NCBI RefSeq assembly: GCF_008710035.1
Contig: NZ_VYKI01000011.1
Location: 77,924 to 141,923, forward strand
DNA length: 64,000 bases
Reading direction: 5' to 3'
Source: Stenotrophomonas cyclobalanopsidis
Lineage (GTDB): Bacteria; Pseudomonadota; Gammaproteobacteria; Xanthomonadales; Xanthomonadaceae
Under the pieces are notes generated by a model. That model saw only the letters and a list, made by a program, of their open reading frames with translations, did no database searches and had not been told where the DNA came from. A program made the translations under genes and the position numbers. Of the stretch, positions 51,916 to 60,655 are shown piece by piece. Every line of letters begins with the position of its first letter. Within the stretch, counting starts at the first letter, position 1.

Positions 51916-52968
51916 CTCTGGCGGCTGGCAGGAGTCGCGGACGATCAGGTGCGGGCGCACGCTGGCGATCTGCAGCGCGGCTTGGCTGTCGGGCTGGATC
52001 AGCATCGCCGCGGCGGTGCGGCCGGTGTCGCGGGTATGGCGGCGCACCGAGGTCAGCGACGGCCACAGGCGCGAGGCCAGCGGGCTGTCGTCGTAGCCGA
52101 CGATGGACAGCTGGCGCGGGATGTTGATGCCCGCACGCAGCGCCACCTTGTAGATGCCGGCGGCCATTTCATCGTTGCCGGTGAAGATGGCGGTCGGCCG
52201 GCGCTTGCCCAGCAGCAGCTTCTCGGCGGCGGCAACGCCCGATTCGAAGGTGTAGCCGGCCTCGATGATGCGGTCCTTCGGCAGCTCGATGCCGCGCTGG
52301 GCCAGCGCGTCGATGAAGCCGGCGGTGCGCTCGTGCGCGGAACGGTAGGCGCTGGGGCCGGTCACCAGGGCGATCTCGCGGTGGCCCAGCGAAAGCAGGT
52401 AATCGGCCGCTTCGGCCGCACCGTCGCGGTCGTGGGTGACCACCATCTGCGAGGTTTCATCCAGCGGCAGCGCGGCCACGCGGGTGAAGCGGCAGCCGAT
52501 CTCATCCAGCATGTCGGCCAGCGCCTGGTCCTCGGAGGCACGCGGTACCAGGATCACCCCGTGCAGCTTCTGCTGCTGCACGAAGCGGCGCACGCCGTCG
52601 ATGTAGCCCGGGCTGCGGCTGTCGCAGGGGTGCACGACCAGTTCGAAGCTGGAACCGCGCAGCGCGTCCAGTGCGCCGTACTGCATGTCCACGATGTACT
52701 GGGCGGTCGGGTTGTCGTAGACCATGCCGATCAGGAAGGAGCGGCGGAAGGCCAGGCCACGGGCCAGCGGATCAGGCGTGTAGCCGACCTCGCGCATCAG
52801 CGCCTCGACCTTGTCGCGCGTGTCCTTGCGCACCAGGGGCGAGTTGTTGATGATCCGTGAAACCGTTTTCTTCGATACTCCCGACAGTCGCGCGATGTCG
52901 TTGATCGTGGCGGCCTTGCCCTTCGCCAATGCCGGCGTGGCGGCATCGTTCTTGTTGCGCACTGACAT
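51910..52968 (-). CDS. LacI-family transcriptional regulator of the pectin locus
   Basis: The 352-residue protein has the LacI helix-turn-helix near residue 20 (INDIARLSGVSKKTVSRIIN) and a periplasmic-binding-like effector domain (about 75-340, with IVGYDDSPLA). It sits last in the run that also encodes the transporter, pectate lyase and GH43, so it is likely the local repressor responding to a uronate product, similar in role to KdgR. The ATG at 52968 gives the family-like start; the open frame extends farther but runs into the upstream gene. No strong ribosome site. Confidence 0.9.
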   Translation of the reverse strand: MSVRNKNDAATPALAKGKAATINDIARLSGVSKKTVSRIINNSPLVRKDTRDKVEALMREVGYTPDPLARGLAFRRSFLIGMVYDNPTAQYIVDMQYGALDALRGSSFELVVHPCDSRSPGYIDGVRRFVQQQKLHGVILVPRASEDQALADMLDEIGCRFTRVAALPLDETSQMVVTHDRDGAAEAADYLLSLGHREIALVTGPSAYRSAHERTAGFIDALAQRGIELPKDRIIEAGYTFESGVAAAEKLLLGKRRPTAIFTGNDEMAAGIYKVALRAGINIPRQLSIVGYDDSPLASRLWPSLTSVRRHTRDTGRTAAAMLIQPDSQAALQIASVRPHLIVRDSCQPPED

Positions 52969-53006
52969 GTAGTGAACCCGGTAAGTCTGGGGATTCCAGC
53001 GCGCGC

Positions 53007-54593
53007 TCAGTCCAGCGCGCGATAGCGGAAGCTGCGGAAGGTTACCGCACCGTCGCCAGCCGCATACAGCGCCGGTTTCAGTGCCAGGAACTTGCCAGCC
53101 ACATTGTGATGGTAACCGGACACTTCCATCTGAACCGGGTACTTCTCCCAGCGCTGGCCATCGGTGCTGGAGTGGATCGTCACGATGTGGCGGTTGTTGG
53201 TCACCCGCAGCCACAGCTTGCCGCCCTTTGCACTGGCCGCCAAGCGGGTAGGGCGCTCCTCGCCGTAGCGGTGCATGATGAACGTCTCGCCGTTGCTGCC
53301 CACGCCCACGTACAGGCGGTCGCTGTAGAACAGCAGGGCGCCGCCCACCGCGCCCGGGGCAATATCCATCTCCACCTCGAACTGGTAGGCCTTGTCGCCG
53401 GCGATGGCGGTCAGCGGCGAACTGTCGCGCGGGGTCTCGCCCTTGCCCTGCAGCACCAGCCCCTGGCCGCTGAAGCCCAGCCGCCGGTACTCGTCCTGGG
53501 CCGGGTTGAAGAACGACCACTGCGGGCCGAGCGTCTTGCCGCGGAAGTCATCGGACAGAGCCATGCCATGCGCGCCCACCGATTCACCGGACGGCTTGTG
53601 CAGCGGCTGGCCGAGGTCGCCGCCCTTGGCCACGAACCAGCCATCGGCGGTCCACTCGATCGGCTCCAGCAGGGCCTGCCGGCCCAGCGTCCAGTACCCG
53701 TTCTCGTAGCCGTGGTACATCATCCACCAGCGCCCGTCGGTGCCTTCGATCACCGTGGCATGGCCGCGCGACCACCACGGCTCGGCGGCCGACTGGGTGC
53801 GCATGATCGGGTTGTTGGGCGCGTTCACCCACGGCCCATGGATCGAGCGCGAGCGCGCGGTGATCACCATGTGCCCGGTCGGCGGGCCGGCGGTGCCGCC
53901 CACGGCGGTGGTCATGTAGTACCAGCCATCGCGGAAGTGGATCTTCGGGCCTTCCTGCGCATAAGCCTCCACATCCCAGCTCTGCGGGTACTTCCAGCCG
54001 TCGTAGACGTGCTTCGGCGTGCCGACCACGCTCAGGCCGTCGTCGGCCAGCTGCACGTAGTCGCCACCGCTGAGGAACAGGTAGCGCTTGCCATCCTCGC
54101 CCACGGCGTGGCCGGGGTCGATGTAGCCGCCCAGGCCGATGTCGACCGGCTCGCTCCACGGCCCCTTGATGCTGTCGGCCCAGACCACGAAGTTGCTGCG
54201 GCTGTCGCCGGTGCGGGCGGGGAAATAGATGTAGTAGCGGCCCTTGTGCTTGACGATGTCCGGCGCCCAGATCGCGCCCACGTTCTTCGTGATCGCATGG
54301 CCCAGCGGCTGCCAGTTCACCAGGTCGCGCGAATGCCAGATCGGCAGACCGGGGTAGGCGTCGAACGAGGACAGGGTGAGGTAGTAGTCCTCGCCGTCCT
54401 TCAGCACCGACGGATCGGGGCGGTCACCGGCGAACACCGGGTTGAGGAAGGTGCCATCGCCCAGGTCGGCCTGGCGCTGGTTCTCGATGCCTCGCTTCCA
54501 CGACGTGGCCGGTGCCTGCGCCTGCGCGACGACGGGCACGGCCAGCAGCAGGGTGGCGGCAAGCAGGGACTTCAGAGCGGTGCGCGACAGCAT
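53007..54593 (-). CDS. Secreted glycoside hydrolase family 43 protein
   Basis: The 528-residue precursor has a signal peptide (MLSRTALKSLLAATLLLAVP). The five-bladed GH43 region (about 45-330) begins NPVFAGDRPDPSVLKDGEDY, which holds the catalytic-base Asp; later Glu-bearing segments (VEAYAQEGPKI) fit the general acid. A C-terminal beta-sandwich (about 340-520) resembles the module often seen in GH43 arabinosidases/xylosidases. It probably trims arabinose or xylose side chains from pectin. GGAGG six bases upstream supports the start. It lies between pelA and lacI. Confidence 0.9.
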   Translation of the reverse strand: MLSRTALKSLLAATLLLAVPVVAQAQAPATSWKRGIENQRQADLGDGTFLNPVFAGDRPDPSVLKDGEDYYLTLSSFDAYPGLPIWHSRDLVNWQPLGHAITKNVGAIWAPDIVKHKGRYYIYFPARTGDSRSNFVVWADSIKGPWSEPVDIGLGGYIDPGHAVGEDGKRYLFLSGGDYVQLADDGLSVVGTPKHVYDGWKYPQSWDVEAYAQEGPKIHFRDGWYYMTTAVGGTAGPPTGHMVITARSRSIHGPWVNAPNNPIMRTQSAAEPWWSRGHATVIEGTDGRWWMMYHGYENGYWTLGRQALLEPIEWTADGWFVAKGGDLGQPLHKPSGESVGAHGMALSDDFRGKTLGPQWSFFNPAQDEYRRLGFSGQGLVLQGKGETPRDSSPLTAIAGDKAYQFEVEMDIAPGAVGGALLFYSDRLYVGVGSNGETFIMHRYGEERPTRLAASAKGGKLWLRVTNNRHIVTIHSSTDGQRWEKYPVQMEVSGYHHNVAGKFLALKPALYAAGDGAVTFRSFRYRALD

Positions 54594-54627
54594 CGGGTTC
54601 CTCCGAGGTGCGGGTGCAGTGACAAAG

Positions 54628-55776
54628 TCAGGCGGCAGGGCGGCCAATGCGCGCACGCCAGGCCGGCGCGTCGTGATCGAGCAGGGCCTGCGGCCAAGTG
54701 CCGTACCAGTGGTAGCCGGTGCGCCGCTCGCGGCCGACCTGTTCGTAGTTCTGCAGGCGCTCGCCCTGGCGGTTGGCCAGCACCACGCTGTTGTCGGCGA
54801 GGTCGTGGAAACGGCCCCACAGCAGCGGCGCAGCCGGGTCGGCCAGCAGGCGGCGATCAACGGTGCTGCGGTGATGGGCGAACTGTTCGGCCGGTGCGTC
54901 GACGGTCTGCAGGCGCAGGCCGCGCAACGCGTTGGCCTGGAACCACGCCAGCGCACCCTCGATGGCCTGCACCGTCTGCGGCGACGGATCGGGGATGGAC
55001 ATCAGGTAACGCACCACGCCCACGCTTTCGTCGGTCACCAGCGCGGCCAGCTCGAATTTTCGTCCGGGTGCCGGCTGCAGCGTGGTGGCATCGTACTGGC
55101 CGGCCCAGAGCGTCGGCTGGCCGTGCTGGCGTACCTGCAGGCGCAGCAGGCACTCATCGCCGCGCTGCACCGCCGTGGCCACCCGCGCGCGGCGCGCGGC
55201 ATCGACGAAGGCGAAGCGCGGTGCGTCCTGCACCTGGCGCAGGGTGGCCAGCACGCCGCTGGTGACGTCGTCGGCGAAGGTGATGCGGTCGTGGTAATCG
55301 GTGCGCGCCGGCACCGAATGTGGCCAGCCGCCACAACTGCGGATCTGCTGGTCGAGGATGAAGTCCAACCCGCGCAGCGCGGCATCGCGATAGCGGCGGT
55401 CGTTGCTGCGGGCGAAGGCTTCTGCCAGGTAGTCGACCTGGGTATAGGTGGTGCGGTTGTCGAAGCTGCCGCCGGGCTCATCCTGGGCCGCGCGGGCGGC
55501 CTCGCGGGCGGCGGCGTCCAGCACCCGCAGCGGGTCCTGGTTGACCGGCCAGCCGCCGGAGCGGCGTTGCAGCACCAGCAGGTTGTCGGCGATCTGCCGG
55601 TACTGCTGTGGGTCCAGCCGTGCGTAAGCGGCCGCATGGCCGCTGCGCCAGTGGTTCACCCCGTCGTTGAAGCGGCCCACCGGGATGGCAGGCGTCGCCG
55701 CCGGCGGCGCGGCATGGGCCGCCGTGGCGGCCATGCCCACACCCAGCAGCAACGGCAGCGCGCGACGCCGGATCAT
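54628..55776 (-). CDS. pelA: Secreted pectate lyase, PL10 type
   Basis: The 382-residue precursor (signal MIRRRALPLLLGVGMAATAA) matches PelA-type PL10 pectate lyases, which cut polygalacturonate by beta-elimination with calcium. Key segments: NHWRSG, GGWPVNQDPL, TYTQVDYLAEA and DRITFADD. The ATG at 55776 overlaps the dctM stop (ATGA), so it is coupled to the transporter genes. It would produce unsaturated oligogalacturonides that feed KduI and KduD. Confidence 0.92.
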   Translation of the reverse strand: MIRRRALPLLLGVGMAATAAHAAPPAATPAIPVGRFNDGVNHWRSGHAAAYARLDPQQYRQIADNLLVLQRRSGGWPVNQDPLRVLDAAAREAARAAQDEPGGSFDNRTTYTQVDYLAEAFARSNDRRYRDAALRGLDFILDQQIRSCGGWPHSVPARTDYHDRITFADDVTSGVLATLRQVQDAPRFAFVDAARRARVATAVQRGDECLLRLQVRQHGQPTLWAGQYDATTLQPAPGRKFELAALVTDESVGVVRYLMSIPDPSPQTVQAIEGALAWFQANALRGLRLQTVDAPAEQFAHHRSTVDRRLLADPAAPLLWGRFHDLADNSVVLANRQGERLQNYEQVGRERRTGYHWYGTWPQALLDHDAPAWRARIGRPAA

Positions 55777-57056
55777 GCGCGCAGCGCGGCCGGCAGCCAC
55801 AGCGACAGCTGCGGGAAGAAGGTGACGATCAGCAGCACCGCCAGCGCGGCGAACCAGAACGGCCAGATGGTGCGCATGCTCTGGCCGACGGTGATCTTGC
55901 CGATCGACGTACCGATGAACAGCACCGAGCCCACCGGCGGCGTCACCAGGCCGAGGCCGCCGGTCAGCACCAGCACCAGGCCGAAGTGGATCGGATCGAT
56001 GCCATAGGCCTTGGCCACCGGCAGGAAGATCGGCGTGCAGATCAGGATCATCGGCGCCAGGTCCATGAAGGTGCCCAGCAGCAGCAGCATCACCACGATC
56101 ATCAGCAGCACCATGAACTGGCTGTGCGCGAACGACTGCAGGAAGTCCACCGCAGCGGTCGGCACCTGCAGGTAGGCGAGCAGCCAGCCGAACACCGCGG
56201 CGGTGGCGATGACGAACAGGATTACGCCGGTGCTGCGCGCGGCATGGATGACCGTGTCGAAGAATTCGCGCCAGCGCAGCTGGCGATACAGCACGGTGGT
56301 CACCAGCAGGGCGTAGACCACGGCGATGGCCGCGCTCTCCACGGCGGTGAAGATGCCGGCACGGATACCGATGAAGATCAGCGCCACCAGGCCCAGGCCG
56401 GGCAGGGCGGAGATCACGCGCAGCAGCACCGCGCGCCAGCCCGGGAAGATTTCCACGCCATAGCCGCGGCGGCGTGCCACGGCGTAGCCGGTCAGCATCA
56501 GGGCGACGGTCATCAGCAGTGCCGGCACGATGCCTGCGGCGAACAGATCGGCGATGGACAGGCCACCACCGGCCGCGGCGGAGAACAGGATCAGGTTGTG
56601 CGAGGGCGGCACCAGCAGCGCCACCAGCGCGGCGGTGATGCTGACGTTCACCGCGAAATCGCGGTCATAGCCGCGCTTGACCATCTGCGGGATCATCGTG
56701 CCGCCGACCGCCGAGACATCGGCGATGGCCGAGCCGGACACGCCGCCGAAGAACAGCGACGACAGGATCGACACCTGGCCCAGGCCACCGCGCATGCGGC
56801 CGACCAGCGAGGACGCCAGTGCGATCAGGCGCTCGGAGATGCCACCGCGCATCATGATTTCGCCGGCGAAGATGAACAATGGAATGGCGATCAGCGAGGC
56901 CGAGCCGGTGCCGGCCGAGATCTGCTGCACCAGCACGATGCTGGGGATGTCCAGGTAGAGCAGGGTGGCCAGTGCGGCCGCGGCCAGTGCGTAGGCCACC
57001 GGCACGCCGAGCAGCAGCAGCACGGCGAATACAGCGAAAAGGATGGTGATGCCCAT
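55773..57056 (-). CDS. dctM: TRAP transporter large membrane subunit
   Basis: The 427-residue protein has about 12 hydrophobic segments of the DctM type, with SGSAIADVSAVGGTMIPQMV and IGKITVGQSM motifs. It forms the ion-driven channel with DctQ. The gene starts three bases after the dctQ stop and overlaps pelA at its end. The pectin setting suggests a uronate or oligogalacturonide cargo. The symbol is by subunit type, not by dicarboxylate specificity. Confidence 0.93.
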   Translation of the reverse strand: MGITILFAVFAVLLLLGVPVAYALAAAALATLLYLDIPSIVLVQQISAGTGSASLIAIPLFIFAGEIMMRGGISERLIALASSLVGRMRGGLGQVSILSSLFFGGVSGSAIADVSAVGGTMIPQMVKRGYDRDFAVNVSITAALVALLVPPSHNLILFSAAAGGGLSIADLFAAGIVPALLMTVALMLTGYAVARRRGYGVEIFPGWRAVLLRVISALPGLGLVALIFIGIRAGIFTAVESAAIAVVYALLVTTVLYRQLRWREFFDTVIHAARSTGVILFVIATAAVFGWLLAYLQVPTAAVDFLQSFAHSQFMVLLMIVVMLLLLGTFMDLAPMILICTPIFLPVAKAYGIDPIHFGLVLVLTGGLGLVTPPVGSVLFIGTSIGKITVGQSMRTIWPFWFAALAVLLIVTFFPQLSLWLPAALRA

Positions 57057-57059
57057 GGG

Positions 57060-57590
57060 TCAACGATCTCCTTCAGCGTCGTCACTGCCAGCGTCGCTGG
57101 CCTGCAGCGCTTTCCACGCACGGTTGAGTGCGAACAGCACCATCAGCGCCCCCCCCACCGCCAGCGGCAGGTAGTTGATGCTCTGCGGCAGGTTGGCACC
57201 GGCAGTCTTGATGTCCATCCCGTCCAGCAGCAGGTCGGCCGACCAGAAGGCGATGAAGCCGCCCAGCACCGCCACCACTAGCTGCACCAGCACGTCCACC
57301 GCGCGGCGCAGGCCGGGGCCCATGTAGGCGTGCAGCAGGAAGAAGCCGAAGTGGCGGTTGGTGTGCACGCCACAGGCCGCGCCCAGGCTCATCGCCGTGG
57401 CCAGCAGCAGCAGGGTGACCGGCTCGGTCCAGCTGGGCGAATCGTTGATGACGTAGCGGGCGAACACCTGCCAGCCCTGCACCACCACCAGCCCAAGGAG
57501 GGCGGTCACGGCGCAGTAGATGGCGATGTCGGCAATGCGGTCCAGCAGGCGCTGTCCGGGCCCGGCGGCGGGCGGCAAGGTCTCGGTCAT
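57060..57590 (-). CDS. dctQ: TRAP transporter small membrane subunit
   Basis: This 176-residue DctQ-type protein has four hydrophobic segments (about 18-38, 50-70, 90-112, 140-158) and the conserved WxxxV-VFARYVIND region near residue 46. It is needed by DctM and the binding protein. It follows the binding-protein gene by 10 bp. Confidence 0.9.
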   Translation of the reverse strand: MTETLPPAAGPGQRLLDRIADIAIYCAVTALLGLVVVQGWQVFARYVINDSPSWTEPVTLLLLATAMSLGAACGVHTNRHFGFFLLHAYMGPGLRRAVDVLVQLVVAVLGGFIAFWSADLLLDGMDIKTAGANLPQSINYLPLAVGGALMVLFALNRAWKALQASDAGSDDAEGDR

Positions 57591-57600
57591 GGCAGGTTCC

Positions 57601-58602
57601 TCAGGCAGCGCGGATGCGGTCGACCAGCGCGGCGATGTCCGGCTGTTGCAGGTACTCCTTCAGCAGCGGCTGGGCCGCAGCGCGGAAGGCGGGCATGTCC
57701 ACTTCGTTGGCTTTCACCCCGAAGTCGAGCACCGCGCGGCGCGCAATGCTTTCCGATGCATCCCACTGCTCGCGCATCACGCCCACCGAAGCACGCGCGG
57801 TGTGCAGCAGCAGCTGGCGGTCATCGGGGCTCAGCCGCTCGAAGCTGGCGCGCGACATCAGCAGCACGTCCGGCGCGTAGGAGTGATCGCTCTGCGACCA
57901 GTAGTGCGCGGCCTCGAAATGACGGCTGGAGTGGAAGCTGCGCATGTTGTTCTCGGCACCGTCGATCATGTGCGTTTCCATGCCCGAGAACGTATCGCCC
58001 AGCGACATCGGCGTGGGGTTGGCACCGAGCAGGCGCATCAGCTGGATGAAGATGTCCGAGGAGGCCACGCGCAGCTTCAGCCCATGCAGGTCCTTCGGCG
58101 AAACGATCGGATGCTTGGTGTTGTAGAAGCAGCGCGCGCCGGAATCGTAGATCGCCAGGCCGACCAGGTCGCGGCTTTCGAAGCCGCGCAGCACGGCCTC
58201 GGCCACGCCATCGTCCAGTGCGGCACGCTGGTGCGCCACCGACTTGAACACGTAGGGCAGGCACAGCGCCTGGGTCAGCGGGAAGGCGTTGTTCAGCGCA
58301 CCGGCGTAGACGCGGGTGATGTCGATGGCACCGAAGCGGGCCATGTCGATCGCTTCCGACTCGCGGCCGAGCTGGCCCGAGTGATACTGGCGCAGCCGCA
58401 GGCGGCCATTGGTCTCGCGTTCCAGCGTCTGCCCGATCCACTTCACCGCGGTGACGGTGGGGTAGTCGGCCACGTGCACGTCGGTGGCGGTCAGCAGGGT
58501 GCCGCCGTCAACGCCAGCGGCCGGCCCGCGGCCACAGGCCGCGAGCATCGGCGTGGCCAGGGCGGCAGCACCACCGGCCAGGAAGTTACGTCGTGTGATC
58601 AT
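57601..58602 (-). CDS. dctP: TRAP transporter substrate-binding protein
   Basis: The 333-residue protein starts MITRRNFLAGGAAALATPML with a twin-arginine motif and a lipobox-like LAAC, so it may be exported by Tat and lipid-anchored. The DctP fold includes LKLRVASSDIFIQLMRLLGA and GMETHMIDGAENN, with the family's ligand-contacting Arg in LRV. GGAGG upstream supports the start. It is the third gene product of the transporter trio; cargo is inferred to be a pectin-derived acid. Confidence 0.92.
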   Translation of the reverse strand: MITRRNFLAGGAAALATPMLAACGRGPAAGVDGGTLLTATDVHVADYPTVTAVKWIGQTLERETNGRLRLRQYHSGQLGRESEAIDMARFGAIDITRVYAGALNNAFPLTQALCLPYVFKSVAHQRAALDDGVAEAVLRGFESRDLVGLAIYDSGARCFYNTKHPIVSPKDLHGLKLRVASSDIFIQLMRLLGANPTPMSLGDTFSGMETHMIDGAENNMRSFHSSRHFEAAHYWSQSDHSYAPDVLLMSRASFERLSPDDRQLLLHTARASVGVMREQWDASESIARRAVLDFGVKANEVDMPAFRAAAQPLLKEYLQQPDIAALVDRIRAA

Positions 58603-58642
58603 CTGCGCCCTCCCGCGCGTGTTCACCAGGGCAGGCCGGCGG

Positions 58643-59470
58643 TCATCCCGCAGGCACGGCCCGGCAGGCAATGTCGCCGAAGCCGGCGAAACGCACCAGC
58701 GCGGTCTGCCCGGCGGTGATGTCATGGATGCCGGTCGCGTTGCCGGTGGCGATCAGGTCGCCCTTGCGCAGCGGCCGGCCACGCAGCGCCGAACGGGACA
58801 GCGCGAACGCATAGGCGGCGCGCAGGCCACCCGGCAGGCGCGTCGCGCCACCGGTGCCGACCACTTCGCCTTCGATCAGCGTCTCGGCACGCAGCGAGGT
58901 TTCATCGCGCGCAGTCCAGTCGACGATCTCCGGCCCCAGCACCAGGCCGTTGTTGTTGCCGAAGTCGGACACCACCACGCGCGGGCCGAGTTCGTTGATG
59001 GTGGCCAGCGGGCTGCTGGCCACTTCCACGCCGATGTACAGGCGCGCGGGCAGGGCCTCGGCCTGTTCCGGCGACCAGTGCAGTTGTCCGGCCGGAGCGT
59101 CCTCCAACAGCTCCAGCACGTACTCCGCTTCGACCGCGGCAAAGCCGCCGACGAACACCGGAATGTCCGTTGTTCCACCGGTAGCATTTTTCAGCTGACG
59201 AGAGAAAACCGGGCCCAGCAGGCGGTCATCCGCGGAGACATCACGGCGCTCGGCGGCGATGTAGCCCACTTTCCAGCCGACCACGCGGTCATCCCAGTCG
59301 GCGATGGCCAGATCCTGCACCTGGTAGGCACCCACCAGGGTGTCCGGGATGGTGCCCGGGAATGCGGCCAATGACTGCCCGGCGCGGCGGGCGGTGGTGA
59401 ACGCCTGGGCGATCGCGGCCGCATCGTCCGGCGGCGGCGTCTGCCCATGTGTGCCGTGTTCGTTGCTCAA
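58643..59470 (-). CDS. FAH/2-keto-4-pentenoate hydratase-family protein
   Basis: The 275-residue protein belongs to the fumarylacetoacetase/2-keto-4-pentenoate hydratase superfamily: VGWKVGYIAAE, EAEYVLELL, SDFGNNNGLVLGPEI and ATGNATGIHDI. Metal-ligand Glu/Asp positions (E-x-E) appear in VEAEYVLE. The start is probably TTG at 59470, preceded by GGGAG seven bases earlier; in-frame ATGs at 59503 and 59545 lack such support. As first gene of the operon it may act on a deoxy-keto acid from uronate breakdown; this is inference. It lies 40 bp upstream of dctP. Confidence 0.82.
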   Translation of the reverse strand: MSNEHGTHGQTPPPDDAAAIAQAFTTARRAGQSLAAFPGTIPDTLVGAYQVQDLAIADWDDRVVGWKVGYIAAERRDVSADDRLLGPVFSRQLKNATGGTTDIPVFVGGFAAVEAEYVLELLEDAPAGQLHWSPEQAEALPARLYIGVEVASSPLATINELGPRVVVSDFGNNNGLVLGPEIVDWTARDETSLRAETLIEGEVVGTGGATRLPGGLRAAYAFALSRSALRGRPLRKGDLIATGNATGIHDITAGQTALVRFAGFGDIACRAVPAG

Positions 59471-59527
59471 GAACGGTCTCCCTGTATTTGTTGCACTGCC
59501 CATCGACAGCGTCTGCAGGAGGTGTAT

Positions 59528-59545
59528 ATGGTAAACCGGTGTCAT
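59528..59545. promoter_or_regulatory. Candidate LacI-type operator in the divergent promoter region
   Basis: ATGGTAAACCGGTGTCAT, almost the same as the site upstream of kduI. It lies between the hydratase operon (start 59470) and the esterase operon (start 59627), and could control both directions. Confidence 0.55.
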
Positions 59546-59626
59546 CGTGCAAGCCGCAGCGCATCACGTGCTACCACCGGATGCACCACGCACCCTGTCC
59601 CCGTCCTGCCGGAGCCGTTGCCTGCC

Positions 59627-60655
59627 ATGCGTCTGCGTCCTGTCGTGCTGTTGTTGTGCGGGCTGTTGCTGGCCCTGCCGTTGACCTCCACCGCCGCGCC
59701 GCCGCGCGACAACGAACGCCCCGGCCAGGAGCTGGCGGGCGAGCGGATCGCCCTGTGGCCCGACGGCCAGGTCCCCGGCGAGCAGGGCCCGGCGCGGCCG
59801 GCGCGGGTGGTCGAGCGCAGCAGCGACCCGGCCCACCCCGACCGCTACGTCGACCAGGTCGATGCGCCCTACCTGCTGGTGCATGCACCGGCACGGCCGA
59901 ACGGGCGCGCGTTGCTGGTCATCCCCGGCGGCGGCTACCAGCGCGTGGTGATCGACAAGGAAGACAGTGCGCTCGTGCCGGAATGGATGGACCGCGCCGG
60001 CTACACCCTCTTCGTGCTGCGCTACCGCCTGCCGCAGCCCGGCCGCGACCGCCAGGCCGCGCTGGCCGATGCGCAGCGCGCGCTGCGGGTGGTGCGCGAG
60101 CAGGCCGCGCGGCGCGGTCTGGATGCCGGCAGCGTCTCGGTGATGGGTTTTTCCGCCGGCGGCCACGTCGCTGCGCGGCTGGCCACCGGCTTCGATGCCG
60201 CGGCGTACCCGGCACGCGATGCCATCGACCAGCTGAGCGCGCGCCCGGCGCGGGCGGTGCTGGTCTATGCGGTCATCGACATGGGCGCGCATGCGCACAG
60301 CGGTTCGCGCGGTCGCCTGCTCGGCGAGCACCCCGATGCGGTGCTGGCCGCGCAGTACTCGATGCAGCAGCAGGTGCGCGCGGACATGCCCCCGACCCTG
60401 CTGATCCACGCCAACGACGACCGCGTGGTGAGCGTGCACAACAGTGAATTGATGGCTGCGGCATTGTCCACGGCCGGGGTCGAGCACGAGCTGCACCTGT
60501 TCGCCCACGGTGGGCATGGTTTCGGGATGCGCGTGCCGGCGGGGTCGACGCTGGCGGTGTGGCCGCTGCTGGCGGAGGCGTGGCTGGCGGGCGCTGAGAT
60601 GGGGTCAGAGCCCCTCTCCTCTGGCGAGGGGATCCAACCCCGGGGTGGCCGATGA
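59627..60655 (+). CDS. Secreted alpha/beta hydrolase (esterase type)
   Basis: The 342-residue precursor has a signal peptide (MRLRPVVLLLCGLLLALPLT). It shows an oxyanion loop GGGYQRV, nucleophile elbow GFSAGG, catalytic Asp in HANDDRVV and His in HGGHGFG. It resembles acetyl- or feruloyl-type polysaccharide esterases. The last 20 or so residues (AEMGSEPLSSGEG...) are encoded by a GGGGTCAGA repeat at 60601-60641, so the tail is repeat-derived. Its TGA overlaps the next start (ATGA). Confidence 0.85.
   Translation: MRLRPVVLLLCGLLLALPLTSTAAPPRDNERPGQELAGERIALWPDGQVPGEQGPARPARVVERSSDPAHPDRYVDQVDAPYLLVHAPARPNGRALLVIPGGGYQRVVIDKEDSALVPEWMDRAGYTLFVLRYRLPQPGRDRQAALADAQRALRVVREQAARRGLDAGSVSVMGFSAGGHVAARLATGFDAAAYPARDAIDQLSARPARAVLVYAVIDMGAHAHSGSRGRLLGEHPDAVLAAQYSMQQQVRADMPPTLLIHANDDRVVSVHNSELMAAALSTAGVEHELHLFAHGGHGFGMRVPAGSTLAVWPLLAEAWLAGAEMGSEPLSSGEGIQPRGGR
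60601..60641. repeat. GGGGTCAGA-type palindrome inside a coding sequence
   Basis: GGGGTCAGAGCCCCTC pairs imperfectly with GAGGGGATCCAACCCC. Relatives lie at 46740 and 21183. Here it is translated as the end of the esterase. Confidence 0.7.

Noticed and set aside
51910..53520. LacI protein with a long N-terminal extension
   Set aside because: The extra part is antisense-free but lies within the GH43 gene in another frame; the LacI domain starts properly at 52968.
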